The notes: a model not told the origin generated them from the sequence alone. Positions 47,304-55,676 are shown, numbered from the stretch's first letter. The stretch: DNA of 64,000 nt from Phycisphaerae bacterium (GCA_002862305.1 PKCS01000028.1:21685-85684); one strand, 5' to 3'. A program made the numbers and translations.

Positions 47304-48632
47304 TCACTCCGCCTCGTCGCCGGGGATCGGCCGACCGTGCGGATCGACCTCCGGTCCGCCGGATTCGCTGGCCAGGCGGCGTCGCATCACCTCGTCGGTG
47401 ACGTGTTCCAGCCGCATCGCGGTCTCGTGCACGTGGTCCGAGGCGAGTCCGGCGGTCCGGGCCAGCCAGGTCTCCCACAGGCGGTGGGAGCGGACCACCC
47501 GACCGGCCTCCTCGCGGCCATGGTCGGTGAGTCCGAGCAGGGCGCCCTCCCGTCGCAGGAGGTCCCGTCGAACGAGCCGCGCAAGGCAGAAGTGCAGGAC
47601 CAGTCGATTGGTCCCCCGGGCCGAACGGAGCCGCTGGAGGAGCTCACCCGCGGAACCGGCCGCCCCGCGCTCCTCGAGCCGCCAGGCCAGGGCCAGCAGG
47701 TCCTCGCAGTTCGAGCGCACGAAGAACGACCAGCGCCTCCCCTGGTGGGCGACGACGCCCTCGCGGGGTGCGAGCACCAGGATGCCGAGGAGCAGCCCAC
47801 CGGCCACGGTGGCCATCGCCCCCGACGTCGGTACCGAGCCGAGTCCGAACCAGTGGGGGATCTGGACCGCACTCCAGTGCCCCAGCACCGCGGTCACGAG
47901 CGCGAGCCCGCACGCCCAGGCCAGCATCCCCGCCAGCGACCTCGCCAGGAGCTTCGCGGCCGCGGCCGGGACCACCAGCATCGCGACCACGATGATGCTC
48001 CCGACCGCCTCGAAGGCGGCCACCGTGGTCACCGCGGTGAGCGACATCAGCAGGTAGTGCATCAGTCCCGGCCTGAGCCCGAGCGCACTCGCGAGGGCGG
48101 GGTCGAAGATCGCCAGCCTGAATTCCTTGAAGAACAGCCCCACGACGACCAGGTTCGCGATGAGGACCACCGCCAGCACCACGAAGGCACGCGGCACCGC
48201 GACCCCGAGGATCCGGACCAGGTCCAGCGGGGCCAGTTCCAGGGCGCCGTAGAGCACGCAGTGTGGTTCCAGCTCCACGGAGTTTGCCCCGCGCACGATC
48301 AGCACGATCCCCAGGGCAAAGAGCGTGGTGAAGACCACTCCCATCGCGGCCCCGGGATCCACCCGCGCCCGTCGTCCCAGCCACTGGGTGAGGAACACCG
48401 TCAGCAGGGCGGCGAGGATCGCCCCGGTGAACATGATCCAGTTCGCCCGGGACCCGGTGACGAGGAATCCGATCGCGATGCCCGGCAGCACCGCGTGGCT
48501 CAGGGCGTCGCCCATCATGCTCTGCCTCCTCAGCACCAGCAGGCAGCCGGGTATCGCGCAGGCCAGGGCGCAGGCCGCCGCCACCGCGACGATCCAGCCA
48601 TCGAAGAACGGGTTCCAGGTGGTCTCGATCAT
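47304..48632 (-). CDS. Metal ABC transporter permease fused to DtxR-like domain (second permease)
   Basis: 442 aa. Residues about 10-285 form an ABC-3 family membrane domain (SMMGDALSHAVLPGIAIGFL, FFKEFRLAIFDPALASALG). Residues about 300-440 resemble a DtxR/IdeR regulator: a winged-helix-like part (ALLGLTDHGREEA) and a dimerisation part SHRLWETWL...HVHETAMRLEH. Aligned to DtxR, the metal ligands His79, Glu83, His98, Glu105 and His106 all have equivalents, and Met replaces Cys102. The ATG overlaps the previous stop (ATGA). It is the last gene of the operon. Confidence 0.85.
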   Translation of the reverse strand: MIETTWNPFFDGWIVAVAAACALACAIPGCLLVLRRQSMMGDALSHAVLPGIAIGFLVTGSRANWIMFTGAILAALLTVFLTQWLGRRARVDPGAAMGVVFTTLFALGIVLIVRGANSVELEPHCVLYGALELAPLDLVRILGVAVPRAFVVLAVVLIANLVVVGLFFKEFRLAIFDPALASALGLRPGLMHYLLMSLTAVTTVAAFEAVGSIIVVAMLVVPAAAAKLLARSLAGMLAWACGLALVTAVLGHWSAVQIPHWFGLGSVPTSGAMATVAGGLLLGILVLAPREGVVAHQGRRWSFFVRSNCEDLLALAWRLEERGAAGSAGELLQRLRSARGTNRLVLHFCLARLVRRDLLRREGALLGLTDHGREEAGRVVRSHRLWETWLARTAGLASDHVHETAMRLEHVTDEVMRRRLASESGGPEVDPHGRPIPGDEAE

Positions 48633-49993
48633 GCGATGGGCGCCTCCCCGCCGGGGCGGTCCTCGAGTCGGTGGGGGCTGCTTGGCAGGCCGCTCGCGGA
48701 CCCCTCGGCGGACAGCTCGGCCTCGAGCTGCTCGAGGATGTCCATCGGCAGGAGGTGCTCGAGTTCGTCCGCACCTCGGTCCACGTGCCCCGAGTCGAAT
48801 CGTGCATGCCGGATCAGGTAGTGCTCCCACAGCCGGTGTCGACGGACCACGGCCTCGGCCTCCCGACGGCCCGACTCACTCAGTCGGACAGTGGTTTCCC
48901 GGCCGGGATGCTCGACCACGGCCAGGCCCTCTCGATCCAGCGCCCGAACCGCCGCCTGCGCCTGACGGGTCTCCCACCCTCGACGCTCCGCGACCGCCTC
49001 GACCGTGCACTCCTCCTCCGTGGTGACCTCCAGGCACTCCAGGATCGCGCGCAGCGCGTGTTCCCGCCGGATACGGCGGGTCCGCCGCCCGGTCTGGATC
49101 GCCTGGTGCAGGAGGCCGTGGCGTCCGCCGAAGGACAGGCTCAGGAGGAACAGCCCGCCGAGTGCGAGCACCACCAGGGCACCCGACGGAAGCCGCGGGG
49201 CGATCGCGCTTGCCATCGCCCCGATCCATCCACCGAGCGCACCGAGCCCGCCCGCGATCAGCACCATGCGTCCGGTGGAGTCCGTCCAGAATCGGGCGGA
49301 GGCCGCGGGGATCACCAGGATCGCGATCACCAGGACCACGCCCACCGCCTGGAGCCCGACGATGACCACGCTCACCACCAGGGACATCAGCAGGAGATCG
49401 AGCTTCAGGACCGACAGGCCCCGCCCCCTCGCGAACCCCGGGTCGAAGCAGACCAGCCGGAACTCCTTGAAGAAGAGCAGGCAGACCACGCCGGTCCCCA
49501 GTGACACCGCACCGATCAGTATGGCGTCCGCCTGGAGCATGCTGGCGGTCTTGCCGTAGATGAACGACTCGAGTCCCGCCACGCTGGCGGAGGCGTGCTG
49601 CTGGGCGATCCCGAGCAGGGCCACCCCGGTTCCGAAGAAGGTGCTCAGCACCACTCCCAGCGCGGCGTCGTGCGAGACACGTCGTCCCTGATTGAGCAGC
49701 TGAATCACTGCGATCCCGAGGAGGCCGGCGCCGAGGGCGCCCAGCAGGAGGACGGGCATCGACCGTCCCTCGTAGCCCAGTCCGGTGGCCACCAGAAACG
49801 CGATGGCGATCCCGGGGAGGGTCGCGTGGCTGACGGCGTCCCCGATCAGGACTCGACGGCGCAGCAGCATGAAGGTACCGACCACCCCGCCCGCGGCCCC
49901 GAGCATCACCACGCCCAGTACCACGACCCGGGTGTTCCAGTTGGTCAGGAACAGCAGGTCCAGGAGGTGCTCCGCCTCCGTTGCCTCGCTCAC
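48629..49993 (-). CDS. Metal ABC transporter permease fused to DtxR-like domain (first permease)
   Basis: 454 aa. The ABC-3 membrane domain (about 15-280) has VLIGDAVSHATLPGIAIAFL and FFKEFRLVCFDPGFARGRG. A C-terminal domain (about 300-440) holds a winged-helix part (ECTVEAVAERRGWETRQAQA) and RRHRLWEHYL...ADELEH, a degenerate DtxR metal site in which the His79, Glu83, Glu105 and His106 equivalents stay and the Cys102 and His98 positions carry Asp. GTG at 49993 overlaps the ATPase gene stop by 4 nt (GTGA). Confidence 0.85.
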   Translation of the reverse strand: MSEATEAEHLLDLLFLTNWNTRVVVLGVVMLGAAGGVVGTFMLLRRRVLIGDAVSHATLPGIAIAFLVATGLGYEGRSMPVLLLGALGAGLLGIAVIQLLNQGRRVSHDAALGVVLSTFFGTGVALLGIAQQHASASVAGLESFIYGKTASMLQADAILIGAVSLGTGVVCLLFFKEFRLVCFDPGFARGRGLSVLKLDLLLMSLVVSVVIVGLQAVGVVLVIAILVIPAASARFWTDSTGRMVLIAGGLGALGGWIGAMASAIAPRLPSGALVVLALGGLFLLSLSFGGRHGLLHQAIQTGRRTRRIRREHALRAILECLEVTTEEECTVEAVAERRGWETRQAQAAVRALDREGLAVVEHPGRETTVRLSESGRREAEAVVRRHRLWEHYLIRHARFDSGHVDRGADELEHLLPMDILEQLEAELSAEGSASGLPSSPHRLEDRPGGEAPIA

Positions 49994-50820
49994 GGCGAGC
50001 TCCCGTGCTTGGACAGGGCCTCCGAAGCCTCCTCGAGGAGGGTGAGCTTCCCGCTGTAGGTCGCCTGGAGGTGCTCGGGGGTGAAGACCTCCTCGGTCGG
50101 TCCGAAGGCGACCACCCTGGTGTTCAGCAGCAGCACGTGGTCGAAGTATCGTCGTACCGTCTGGAGGTCGTGGTGCACGACCACCGCGGTCCGCCCGGTT
50201 GAACGGAGCTCGCGCAGCAGCTCGACGATCGATTCCTCGGTGGCGGCGTCGACCGCCGCGAACGGTTCGTCCATGAGGTACAGGTGCGCGTCCTGGACGA
50301 GGGCCCGGGCGAGGAACGTCCGCTGTTGCTGCCCGCCGGAGAGCCGGGCGATCTGCCGGTCGGCGAAGTCCGCCAGCCCCACCCGCTCGAGCGCCTCCAT
50401 GCCCCGCTCCTTCGCGGCGCGATTCACCCGGCGACACCAGCCGATCCGGTCGTAGAGCCCCATGCAGGCGACGTCCAGCACGGTCACCGGGAACTCCCAG
50501 TCGACGCTCTCCCGCTGCGGGACGTAGCCCACCATCCGCCGTCGGCTCTGGAAGGGCTTCCCGAAGATCCGGACCCGTCCGCTCAGGGTCGGGACCAGGT
50601 CGATCGCGGCCTTCACCAGCGTGCTCTTCCCCGCGCCGTTCGGCCCGACGATCCCCACCAGTGATCCGGGAGGGATGTCGAGGTCCACGTCCCACAGCAC
50701 GGGGCGCCGGTCATAGGCCACCGTCATCGCGTGGATGGAGAGGGGGGAGTCCGCCGAATGCTCGCTGAAGGGGGGAGGACCCGTCTCGACTGGCTCCTTC
50801 GGGCCGTCCACCTCACGCAC
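49990..50820 (-). CDS. Metal ABC transporter ATP-binding protein
   Basis: 276 aa. Walker A GPNGAGKST at 59-67, signature LSGGQQQR near 159, Walker B LYLMDEPF and the switch VVVHHDL. VPQRESVDWEFPVTVLDV is characteristic of Mn/Zn/Fe chelate importers (MntB/ZnuC-like). The start is GTG at 50820, overlapping the binding-protein gene by 8 nt. Confidence 0.92.
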   Translation of the reverse strand: MREVDGPKEPVETGPPPFSEHSADSPLSIHAMTVAYDRRPVLWDVDLDIPPGSLVGIVGPNGAGKSTLVKAAIDLVPTLSGRVRIFGKPFQSRRRMVGYVPQRESVDWEFPVTVLDVACMGLYDRIGWCRRVNRAAKERGMEALERVGLADFADRQIARLSGGQQQRTFLARALVQDAHLYLMDEPFAAVDAATEESIVELLRELRSTGRTAVVVHHDLQTVRRYFDHVLLLNTRVVAFGPTEEVFTPEHLQATYSGKLTLLEEASEALSKHGSSP

Positions 50821-51781
50821 CCGGCCCGGATTCAGTCCCGTCCCGGGGACCGAGGGCGGTCGAGATGTTGCGAAGGTTGTGCCGGATCATGCCCGGCCAG
50901 GTGCCGGCCTCGGTCCCGGGTGCGCCCATCGAGTCCGCATGCAGTTCGCCACCGATGACGACGTCGCATCCCCGGGCGCGGGCCCCCTCCACCAGGGCCT
51001 CGACGGTCCGTGGGGGCACGCTCGACTCCACGAAGACCGCGGGAATGCCCCGGTCCTGGATGAGCACCACCAGGGCCTCGATGTCGGCGAGTCCCGCCTC
51101 GCTCTCGGTGGAGACCCCCTGGATTCCCCGGACCTCGATCCCGTTCGCGCGCCCGAAGTACTGGAAGGCGTCGTGGCTGGTGAGCAGGATCCGGTTCCGT
51201 TCGGGAATCGTGCCGATGCTGGACCGCCCCTCCGCGGAGAGGGTCTCGCAGAGCGTCATGAACTCCGCCTGGTTGCCGCGGAACTCCGCCTCGTGCTCCG
51301 GGATCAGCTCCACGTAGGCCTCGACCACCGGTTCGCTGCAGAACGCCCACAGTCGGGGATCGAGCCAGACGTGCGGGTCCGGCGGGGCCGTGGGACCATC
51401 CGGGGTCAGCAGGCGCTCCGCGGGGATCGACTCCGCCACGGGGATCGCGGGGATGCGGTCGCCGGTGGCGCGGAGCGCCTCGTCCAGGTTGCCCTCCAGG
51501 AGGAGCCCGTTGTAGAGGATCAGGTCCGCGTCCATCATGGTGGTCACGTCGTCGCGGTTGGGCTTGTAGAGGTGGGGGTCCACGCCCTCCCCGATCAGGC
51601 TGATGACCTCGACCCGATCCCCGCCGATCCGTCGGGCGAGGTCCGCGATGATGCCGTTGGTGGCGACCACCGTGACCGTGCCCGGCTCCGCCTCCCGCTC
51701 CGGCGAGGAACGTCCGCATCCGGTGGTGAGCAGCAGCAGGGCGACGAGTGGCAGGACTCTGTAGAAGGCGATCGGGTTCAC
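50813..51781 (-). CDS. Metal ABC transporter substrate-binding lipoprotein
   Basis: 322 aa. A signal with lipobox-like LLLTTGC near residue 20 precedes a ZnuA/MntC-type cluster A-I domain. Metal ligands are visible as His in GVDPHLYKP, His in DPHVWLDP, His in TSHDAFQYFG and the later Asp of GGELHADSM. That is a three-His one-Asp set like TroA/ZnuA, whereas PsaA has Glu at the third position. The regulator next to it points to manganese, so ion choice is open. GTG at 51781 has GAGGAG upstream and overlaps the mntR stop by 4 nt. Confidence 0.9.
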   Translation of the reverse strand: MNPIAFYRVLPLVALLLLTTGCGRSSPEREAEPGTVTVVATNGIIADLARRIGGDRVEVISLIGEGVDPHLYKPNRDDVTTMMDADLILYNGLLLEGNLDEALRATGDRIPAIPVAESIPAERLLTPDGPTAPPDPHVWLDPRLWAFCSEPVVEAYVELIPEHEAEFRGNQAEFMTLCETLSAEGRSSIGTIPERNRILLTSHDAFQYFGRANGIEVRGIQGVSTESEAGLADIEALVVLIQDRGIPAVFVESSVPPRTVEALVEGARARGCDVVIGGELHADSMGAPGTEAGTWPGMIRHNLRNISTALGPRDGTESGPGA

Positions 51782-52200
51782 GGGGAGCTCCTCTCCGGGT
51801 TGATGAAGCGACGCATCGCCTCGAGGGTCTGTGGGGAACAGTGGTGTTCGATTCCCTCGGCATCGGAGTCGGCGATCCGCTCGCTGACCCCGAGGTGCCT
51901 GAGGAACTCGGCGACGATCTGGTGGCGCTTCCGGGCCGCGGTGGCCATTCGGAGGCCGCTGGCGGTGAGGGTGACCGGATGGTGGGGCAGGGTCTCGGCC
52001 AGTCCGGCCTCGACCAGCCGCCCGACGGTCCGGCTCGCGGTCACGTGGGAGACCCCCACCCGCCTCGCGAGGTCCGTGATCCGGCAGACTCCATCGGTCT
52101 CGATGAGTTCCGCGATCAGCTCCACGTAGTCCTCGGCGACCTCCCGCGAGTGGTCCCGCCGCGTCTTCCTGAAGCCCTGGCTGGTCGATCTGCCGCTCAT
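51778..52200 (-). CDS. mntR: Manganese-responsive DtxR-family regulator MntR
   Basis: 140 aa. A winged helix (about 36-85, ITDLARRVGVSHVTASRTVG) and a short dimerisation domain without an SH3-like part. All six manganese ligands of Bacillus MntR (D8, E11, H77, E99, E102, H103) line up with D24, E27, H93, E115, E118 and H119 at identical spacing. It is predicted to repress its own operon when manganese is plentiful. It is the first gene of a five-gene chain with mostly 4-nt overlaps. Two 16-bp dyads lie upstream. Confidence 0.92.
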   Translation of the reverse strand: MSGRSTSQGFRKTRRDHSREVAEDYVELIAELIETDGVCRITDLARRVGVSHVTASRTVGRLVEAGLAETLPHHPVTLTASGLRMATAARKRHQIVAEFLRHLGVSERIADSDAEGIEHHCSPQTLEAMRRFINPERSSP

Positions 52201-52217
52201 CGCTGGTTCGCTCCGGA

Positions 52218-52233
52218 TGTAGCACTGACTACA
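52218..52233. promoter_or_regulatory. MntR operator-like dyad 1
   Basis: TGTAGCACTGACTACA has perfect 5-bp arms TGTAG/CTACA and lies 18 nt before the mntR ATG. Confidence 0.5.
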
Positions 52234-52236
52234 CAA

Positions 52237-52252
52237 TGTAGCACATGCTACG
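52237..52252. promoter_or_regulatory. MntR operator-like dyad 2
   Basis: TGTAGCACATGCTACG carries arms GTAGC/GCTAC and begins with the same TGTAGCAC as dyad 1, 19 bp away (about two helical turns). It overlaps a minus-strand TACATT hexamer (52235-52240) that may be the mntR -10. Confidence 0.5.
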
Positions 52253-52288
52253 CCCGGAGGGGCTCCGTGGCAACCCGGCCCGGATGCA

Positions 52289-52330
52289 GACGACGCCACG
52301 TCCCTGCAGATCGGGGGGCGTGGCGTCGTC
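52289..52330 (-). terminator. 12-bp hairpin after the sigma factor gene
   Basis: Arms 52289-52300 and 52319-52330 are perfect complements with an 18-nt loop. It lies 65-106 nt after the sigma gene stop. No U-run follows on the minus strand. Confidence 0.5.
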
Positions 52331-52335
52331 GCGTG

Positions 52336-52350
52336 GCATCCGGTGGATGC
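52336..52350. promoter_or_regulatory. GCATCC-GGT-GGATGC dyad, copy 1
   Basis: A perfect 6-bp inverted repeat around GGT. A near copy (one mismatch) occurs at 53059-53073 on the other side of the sigma factor gene. Confidence 0.35.
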
Positions 52351-52394
52351 AGGAGAGATAAGAGAGATCGTGCGGGGTGGGGGGGTGGTCCGGC

Positions 52395-52967
52395 TCAGGC
52401 GCTGGCGGCGACCAGTCCCTCCCGGCCGCGCTCGGGGGTGGACGCCCGCTCGGCCAGGCGACGAAGCTTGCCCAGTCCGCGGTGCTTCCAGTTGTTGATG
52501 GTGGTGACGGTCACTCCCAGCGCGCTGGCGGCGTGCTGGTAGCTGCAACCGTCCTGCACGATCAGGCGAAGTGCCTGTCGTTCATCCTCGGTCAGGGATT
52601 CCATCGCCTCGTCGACCTGGAAATTGTCCATGCCGATCGGTTCCGCCTGCCGGGTGACCCGCTCCGGATCCCCGTGCCGCTGGCGGAGGTCGTCCCGGAC
52701 GGCGGTGTCCAGCAGTTCCCGCAGCCGGGCACTTCGTGCGTAGCGACGGCGCAGGAGGTTGTGCGCGACCTTGATGAGGTAGCTCACCGAGAGCTCGAGC
52801 TCCTCGAGTCTCGGGTGCTGGAGGAGTCGCACGAACACCTCCTGGGTGATGTCCTCGCCCACGTCGGTGGTGGTGCAGCGTCGGGTGAACGCGTACACGC
52901 GGTCGTAGTACTGGTCGAACAGCCTGAGGACGAAGTCGGCTCGGGTCTCGTTGGTGGTCATCTTCAC
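52395..52967 (-). CDS. ECF-type RNA polymerase sigma factor
   Basis: 190 aa. Sigma region 2 (about 10-75) has LFDQYYDRVYAFTRR and DITQEVFVRLL; region 4 (about 130-180) has LTEDERQALRLIVQDG and a helix-turn-helix HAASALGVTVTTINNWKHRG. There are no regions 1 or 3. The GTG at 52967 has AGGAG 7 nt upstream, which decides the start over the ATG at 52961. No anti-sigma gene is adjacent; a response regulator is divergent and a histidine kinase is convergent with that, so control could be transcriptional. Confidence 0.85.
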   Translation of the reverse strand: MKMTTNETRADFVLRLFDQYYDRVYAFTRRCTTTDVGEDITQEVFVRLLQHPRLEELELSVSYLIKVAHNLLRRRYARSARLRELLDTAVRDDLRQRHGDPERVTRQAEPIGMDNFQVDEAMESLTEDERQALRLIVQDGCSYQHAASALGVTVTTINNWKHRGLGKLRRLAERASTPERGREGLVAASA

Positions 52968-53058
52968 TGGGCAGCTCCTAGTTTGCCCAACCTGGTCGTT
53001 GCATCCCCCAGCTCGGTCGGTGGCTGTGGAATGAGTCCCCTGCCGGCTGCTACGGGTT

Positions 53059-53073
53059 GCATCCGGTGGGTGC
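53059..53073. promoter_or_regulatory. GCATCC-GGT-GGGTGC dyad, copy 2
   Basis: Near-perfect copy of the dyad at 52336-52350. It lies just upstream of TATAAA/TAAAAT at 53077-53084, a likely -10 for the response regulator gene, so it would occupy the -35 zone. Confidence 0.4.
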
Positions 53074-53076
53074 ATC

Positions 53077-53084
53077 TATAAAAT
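53077..53084 (+). promoter_or_regulatory. Candidate -10 for the response regulator gene
   Basis: TATAAAAT, with TTGCAT at 53057-53062 at 14-16 nt as a possible -35. The leader before the TTG start would be about 150 nt. Confidence 0.4.
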
Positions 53085-53241
53085 CACTTTCCGGCCTCGC
53101 TCTCTATGGGGTCTATTCCCCAATCCGCTCCGGCGTTGATCCGCCCCGCGGCTTGGAGGCCGATTGAGTACTTCCGGGGGATCCGTCATGGCCGGCCGAT
53201 GTCCCGGTCCGCCGCTTCGTCACCCCCTCAGGGAACCCGTC

Positions 53242-53901
53242 TTGGACTCCATTCGCGTACTCGTCGCCGACGACCACGAACTCGTCAAGCAGGCCCTGGT
53301 GGCGCTCCTCGAGCAGGACCCCGCCATCGATACCGTATGGCAGGTCTCCACGGTGTCCGAGGCGATCGACGGGGTGGTCCGGCACCGACCGGACGTCCTC
53401 ATCCTCGACATCGAGTTCCCGCCTTCGGCGCACTCTGGGATCCAGATGGACGTCTTCCACGCCGCCGAGGAGATCCGCCGACTCAACCCATCCACCAGGA
53501 TCGTCATCATCTCCGGCAAGTCCGACGACTACTACATCGAGTCCGCGCTCCGGGTCGACGCCCGCGGCTACGTCTCCAAGTCGGACTCCCCGGAGCACGT
53601 GGTCAACGCCGTCCATTCCGTGGTCAGGGGGAAGGGGTACTTCTCGCCCACCATCCTCGAACGCATCAAGGTGGTCAGGAACGGTGCCCGGAAGGTCCGC
53701 TCGGAGCTCCTGACTGAACGGGAATGGGACACCCTGGGCTACCTCGCCGAGGGGAACTCCAAGAAGGAGATCGCCCAGCTGCTCGGGGTCTCGGTCAAGA
53801 CCGTCGAGAAGCACACCCAGTCGATCATGGACAAGGTGGACATCCACGACCGGGTCAAGCTTTCCAACTGGTTCAACCGGGAGAAGGAGATGGGGCATTA
53901 G
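53242..53901 (+). CDS. NarL/LuxR-family response regulator
   Basis: 219 aa from TTG at 53242 (MDSIRVLVADDHE), which has AGGGA 7 nt upstream and fits the family N-terminus. ATG at 53188 or TTG at 53164 would add 18 or 26 residues. The receiver keeps Asp10, Asp11, phosphoacceptor Asp56 (LILDIEFP), Ser in IISGKS and Lys in VSKSDS. The C-terminal LuxR HTH (about 153-215) is LTEREWDTLGYLAEG...SKKEIAQLLGVSVKTVEKH. It is convergent with the histidine kinase gene, 35 nt away, and probably pairs with it. Confidence 0.85.
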   Translation: MDSIRVLVADDHELVKQALVALLEQDPAIDTVWQVSTVSEAIDGVVRHRPDVLILDIEFPPSAHSGIQMDVFHAAEEIRRLNPSTRIVIISGKSDDYYIESALRVDARGYVSKSDSPEHVVNAVHSVVRGKGYFSPTILERIKVVRNGARKVRSELLTEREWDTLGYLAEGNSKKEIAQLLGVSVKTVEKHTQSIMDKVDIHDRVKLSNWFNREKEMGH

Positions 53902-53936
53902 CCTCGATCCCTGATTCCGGCCCCGGGTCACCCGCC

Positions 53937-55394
53937 TCAGGCGTCCGGGGGCTCGACCACCCGAAGCTCGATCTCCGCCCGGAGGCCGCCTCCAGGGGCC
54001 TCCTCGAGGCTCAGCCGCCCTCCATGGTCCCGTACCGTGCGCTCCACGATCGACAGCCCGAGGCCCGAGCCGGTCCCGGCCGGGCGCGTGGTGGCGAACG
54101 GCTCGACCATGCCGGCCCGGCTCGCGGCCTCGATACCCGGCCCGTCGTCCTCGATCCGGAGTCGAACGTGCCCCTGGCCACCCTCCGGGGTCTCGGGCCC
54201 TTCCGCGCTCAGCCGGACCCTGCCCGGTCGCCCTGCCATGGCCGTCCTTGCGTTGTCCAGCAGGTTGATCACGATCCTCCACAGCCCCTCCTCGCTCATC
54301 CCCACGAAGGTCCGGGGGGGGACGTCGATCCGGACCTCGAGGAGGACGGACTCCCCCAGCCACGCCTTCGCCCGGTCCGCGAGGGACCCGAGCCCCGGGG
54401 CGATCGCGATCGAGCGGACGCGGCCGGGCCGTGCGTCGTTGACCTCGCGCAGGCGGGCGAGGATGCCCGGTGGTTGTTCGAGCGTGGACTGGAGCGCCTC
54501 GATCGTCCGCACGGCCTCGGGGTCGGTGAGGGTCCGTTGCAGGATCTGCAGCCGGCCCCCGATCGCGAACACCAGGTTGTTGTAGTCGTGGCTCGTGCTC
54601 GAGGCGAGGTACTCGATCACGCCGGCCCGGTCCCGGGCGCGGTACGTCTCCTCGAACTCCTGGACGGCGGTGCCACGGCCGCCCTCGGCGATCGCCTTGC
54701 CCAGGGCCGCGCCCAGGAGGCTCGTCGCCTCGAGAACCTCCGGGTCCAGGTCTCGATCCGGTCGATCGTCCTCGAGCAGGAGCACTCCCAGCAGTTCCCC
54801 GGCGTGCTCCACCGGGACCACCGTCGCCTTGCGGCAGCTGGCGAGGCACCACCCGTTGATTCGTTCCTCGAGGATCGCCCCGTCCGGATCCGAGTCACCG
54901 GGGAGGCTGAGCGGTCCGTCGGGGCCCGAGGCCTTCAACGTGGTCCGGACCTCGCGGTCCGCCAGCAGGTTCGTCAGGCACTCCTCCGCCGCAGGGAGGG
55001 GAGCGAGCTCCGGTCGCGTCCAGGTCGGGGGAGGCGGAGGGACGGCCGTGGTGGCGTCGCGCGCCAGGTGGAGGGAGACCCGGGCCAGTTGCAGGGTCGT
55101 CCCGAGCCCCTCGACCAGCTCCAGGAGGGTGCCCGGTGCCTCGCCGGCCGCCGGCACCAGTCGCCACAGGGCAAGCACGCGTCCAGCTCCGGCGGTGCCG
55201 CCATCGGCTGCCGCGGGGGCCTCCCGGGCCTGTTCCGCGATGCGAGTCGCTCCCGCGCCGAGGATCCTCGCCCCGAGGTAGCCAACCGCCACCAGCATGA
55301 TCACGAGGAGGGCGCTGCCGATCCCGATCATGACCAGTTGTCCGGACTCGAGCTCAAGCACGGTCGACCCGCGCTTCCTCGACCGAGGTGCCAC
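53937..55394 (-). CDS. Membrane sensor histidine kinase
   Basis: 485 aa. One membrane helix (about 20-43), a long linker, a GAF-like segment (about 125-240; NGWCLASCRKATVVPVEHAG) and a kinase core. The phospho-acceptor is probably His269 in SSTSHDYNNLV. The ATPase part has NLLDNARTAM (N box), DDGPGI (G1) and GTGSGLGLSI (G2). The GTG at 55394 is preceded at 7 nt by a perfect 13-bp hairpin; a GTG at 55361 is an alternative start. Its partner is likely the convergent response regulator. Confidence 0.85.
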   Translation of the reverse strand: MAPRSRKRGSTVLELESGQLVMIGIGSALLVIMLVAVGYLGARILGAGATRIAEQAREAPAAADGGTAGAGRVLALWRLVPAAGEAPGTLLELVEGLGTTLQLARVSLHLARDATTAVPPPPPTWTRPELAPLPAAEECLTNLLADREVRTTLKASGPDGPLSLPGDSDPDGAILEERINGWCLASCRKATVVPVEHAGELLGVLLLEDDRPDRDLDPEVLEATSLLGAALGKAIAEGGRGTAVQEFEETYRARDRAGVIEYLASSTSHDYNNLVFAIGGRLQILQRTLTDPEAVRTIEALQSTLEQPPGILARLREVNDARPGRVRSIAIAPGLGSLADRAKAWLGESVLLEVRIDVPPRTFVGMSEEGLWRIVINLLDNARTAMAGRPGRVRLSAEGPETPEGGQGHVRLRIEDDGPGIEAASRAGMVEPFATTRPAGTGSGLGLSIVERTVRDHGGRLSLEEAPGGGLRAEIELRVVEPPDA

Positions 55395-55400
55395 GGTGGG

Positions 55401-55432
55401 TTCGTCGATGCCCGGGAGGGGGCATCGACGAA
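55401..55432. other. Perfect 13-bp hairpin before the histidine kinase start
   Basis: Arms 55401-55413 and 55420-55432 are exact complements with a 6-nt loop. It lies in the leader of the kinase gene, 7 nt before the start codon. TATCAT at 55491-55496 (minus) is a candidate -10 further up. The 55433-55561 stretch shows no gene. Confidence 0.55.
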
Positions 55433-55561
55433 CCTCCCCGCCTGGACGGCGAGGAGCATGGAGTCGGATGGGTCGCGCTCATCCGGACCATGATAGTCCT
55501 TCCCGTACTCGCTGATTCACCAGCCGGTCCGAACCCCGGGTGCGGTGGTTCCCGAAACGCG

Positions 55562-55590
55562 ACGGAGGCCCTCCAGGGGAGGGCCTCCGT
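55562..55590 (-). terminator. 12-bp hairpin after tRNA-Lys
   Basis: Arms 55562-55573 and 55579-55590 (ACGGAGGCCCTC and its complement) are perfect around a 5-nt loop, 14 nt after the tRNA 3' end. There is no long U-run. Confidence 0.6.
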
Positions 55591-55603
55591 TCGCTGATCC
55601 GAA

Positions 55604-55676
55604 TACACCCGGCCGGACTCGAACCGGCAACCCGCTGGTTAAGAGCCAGCTGCTCTACCAATTGAGCTACGGATGC
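55604..55676 (-). tRNA. tRNA-Lys (CTT)
   Basis: 73 nt cloverleaf. Acceptor GCATCCG/CGGGTGT with two G-U type pairs, anticodon stem GCTGG/CCAGC around CTCTTAA (anticodon CTT), T-stem GCCGG/CCGGC, discriminator A. CCA is not encoded. Confidence 0.94.
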
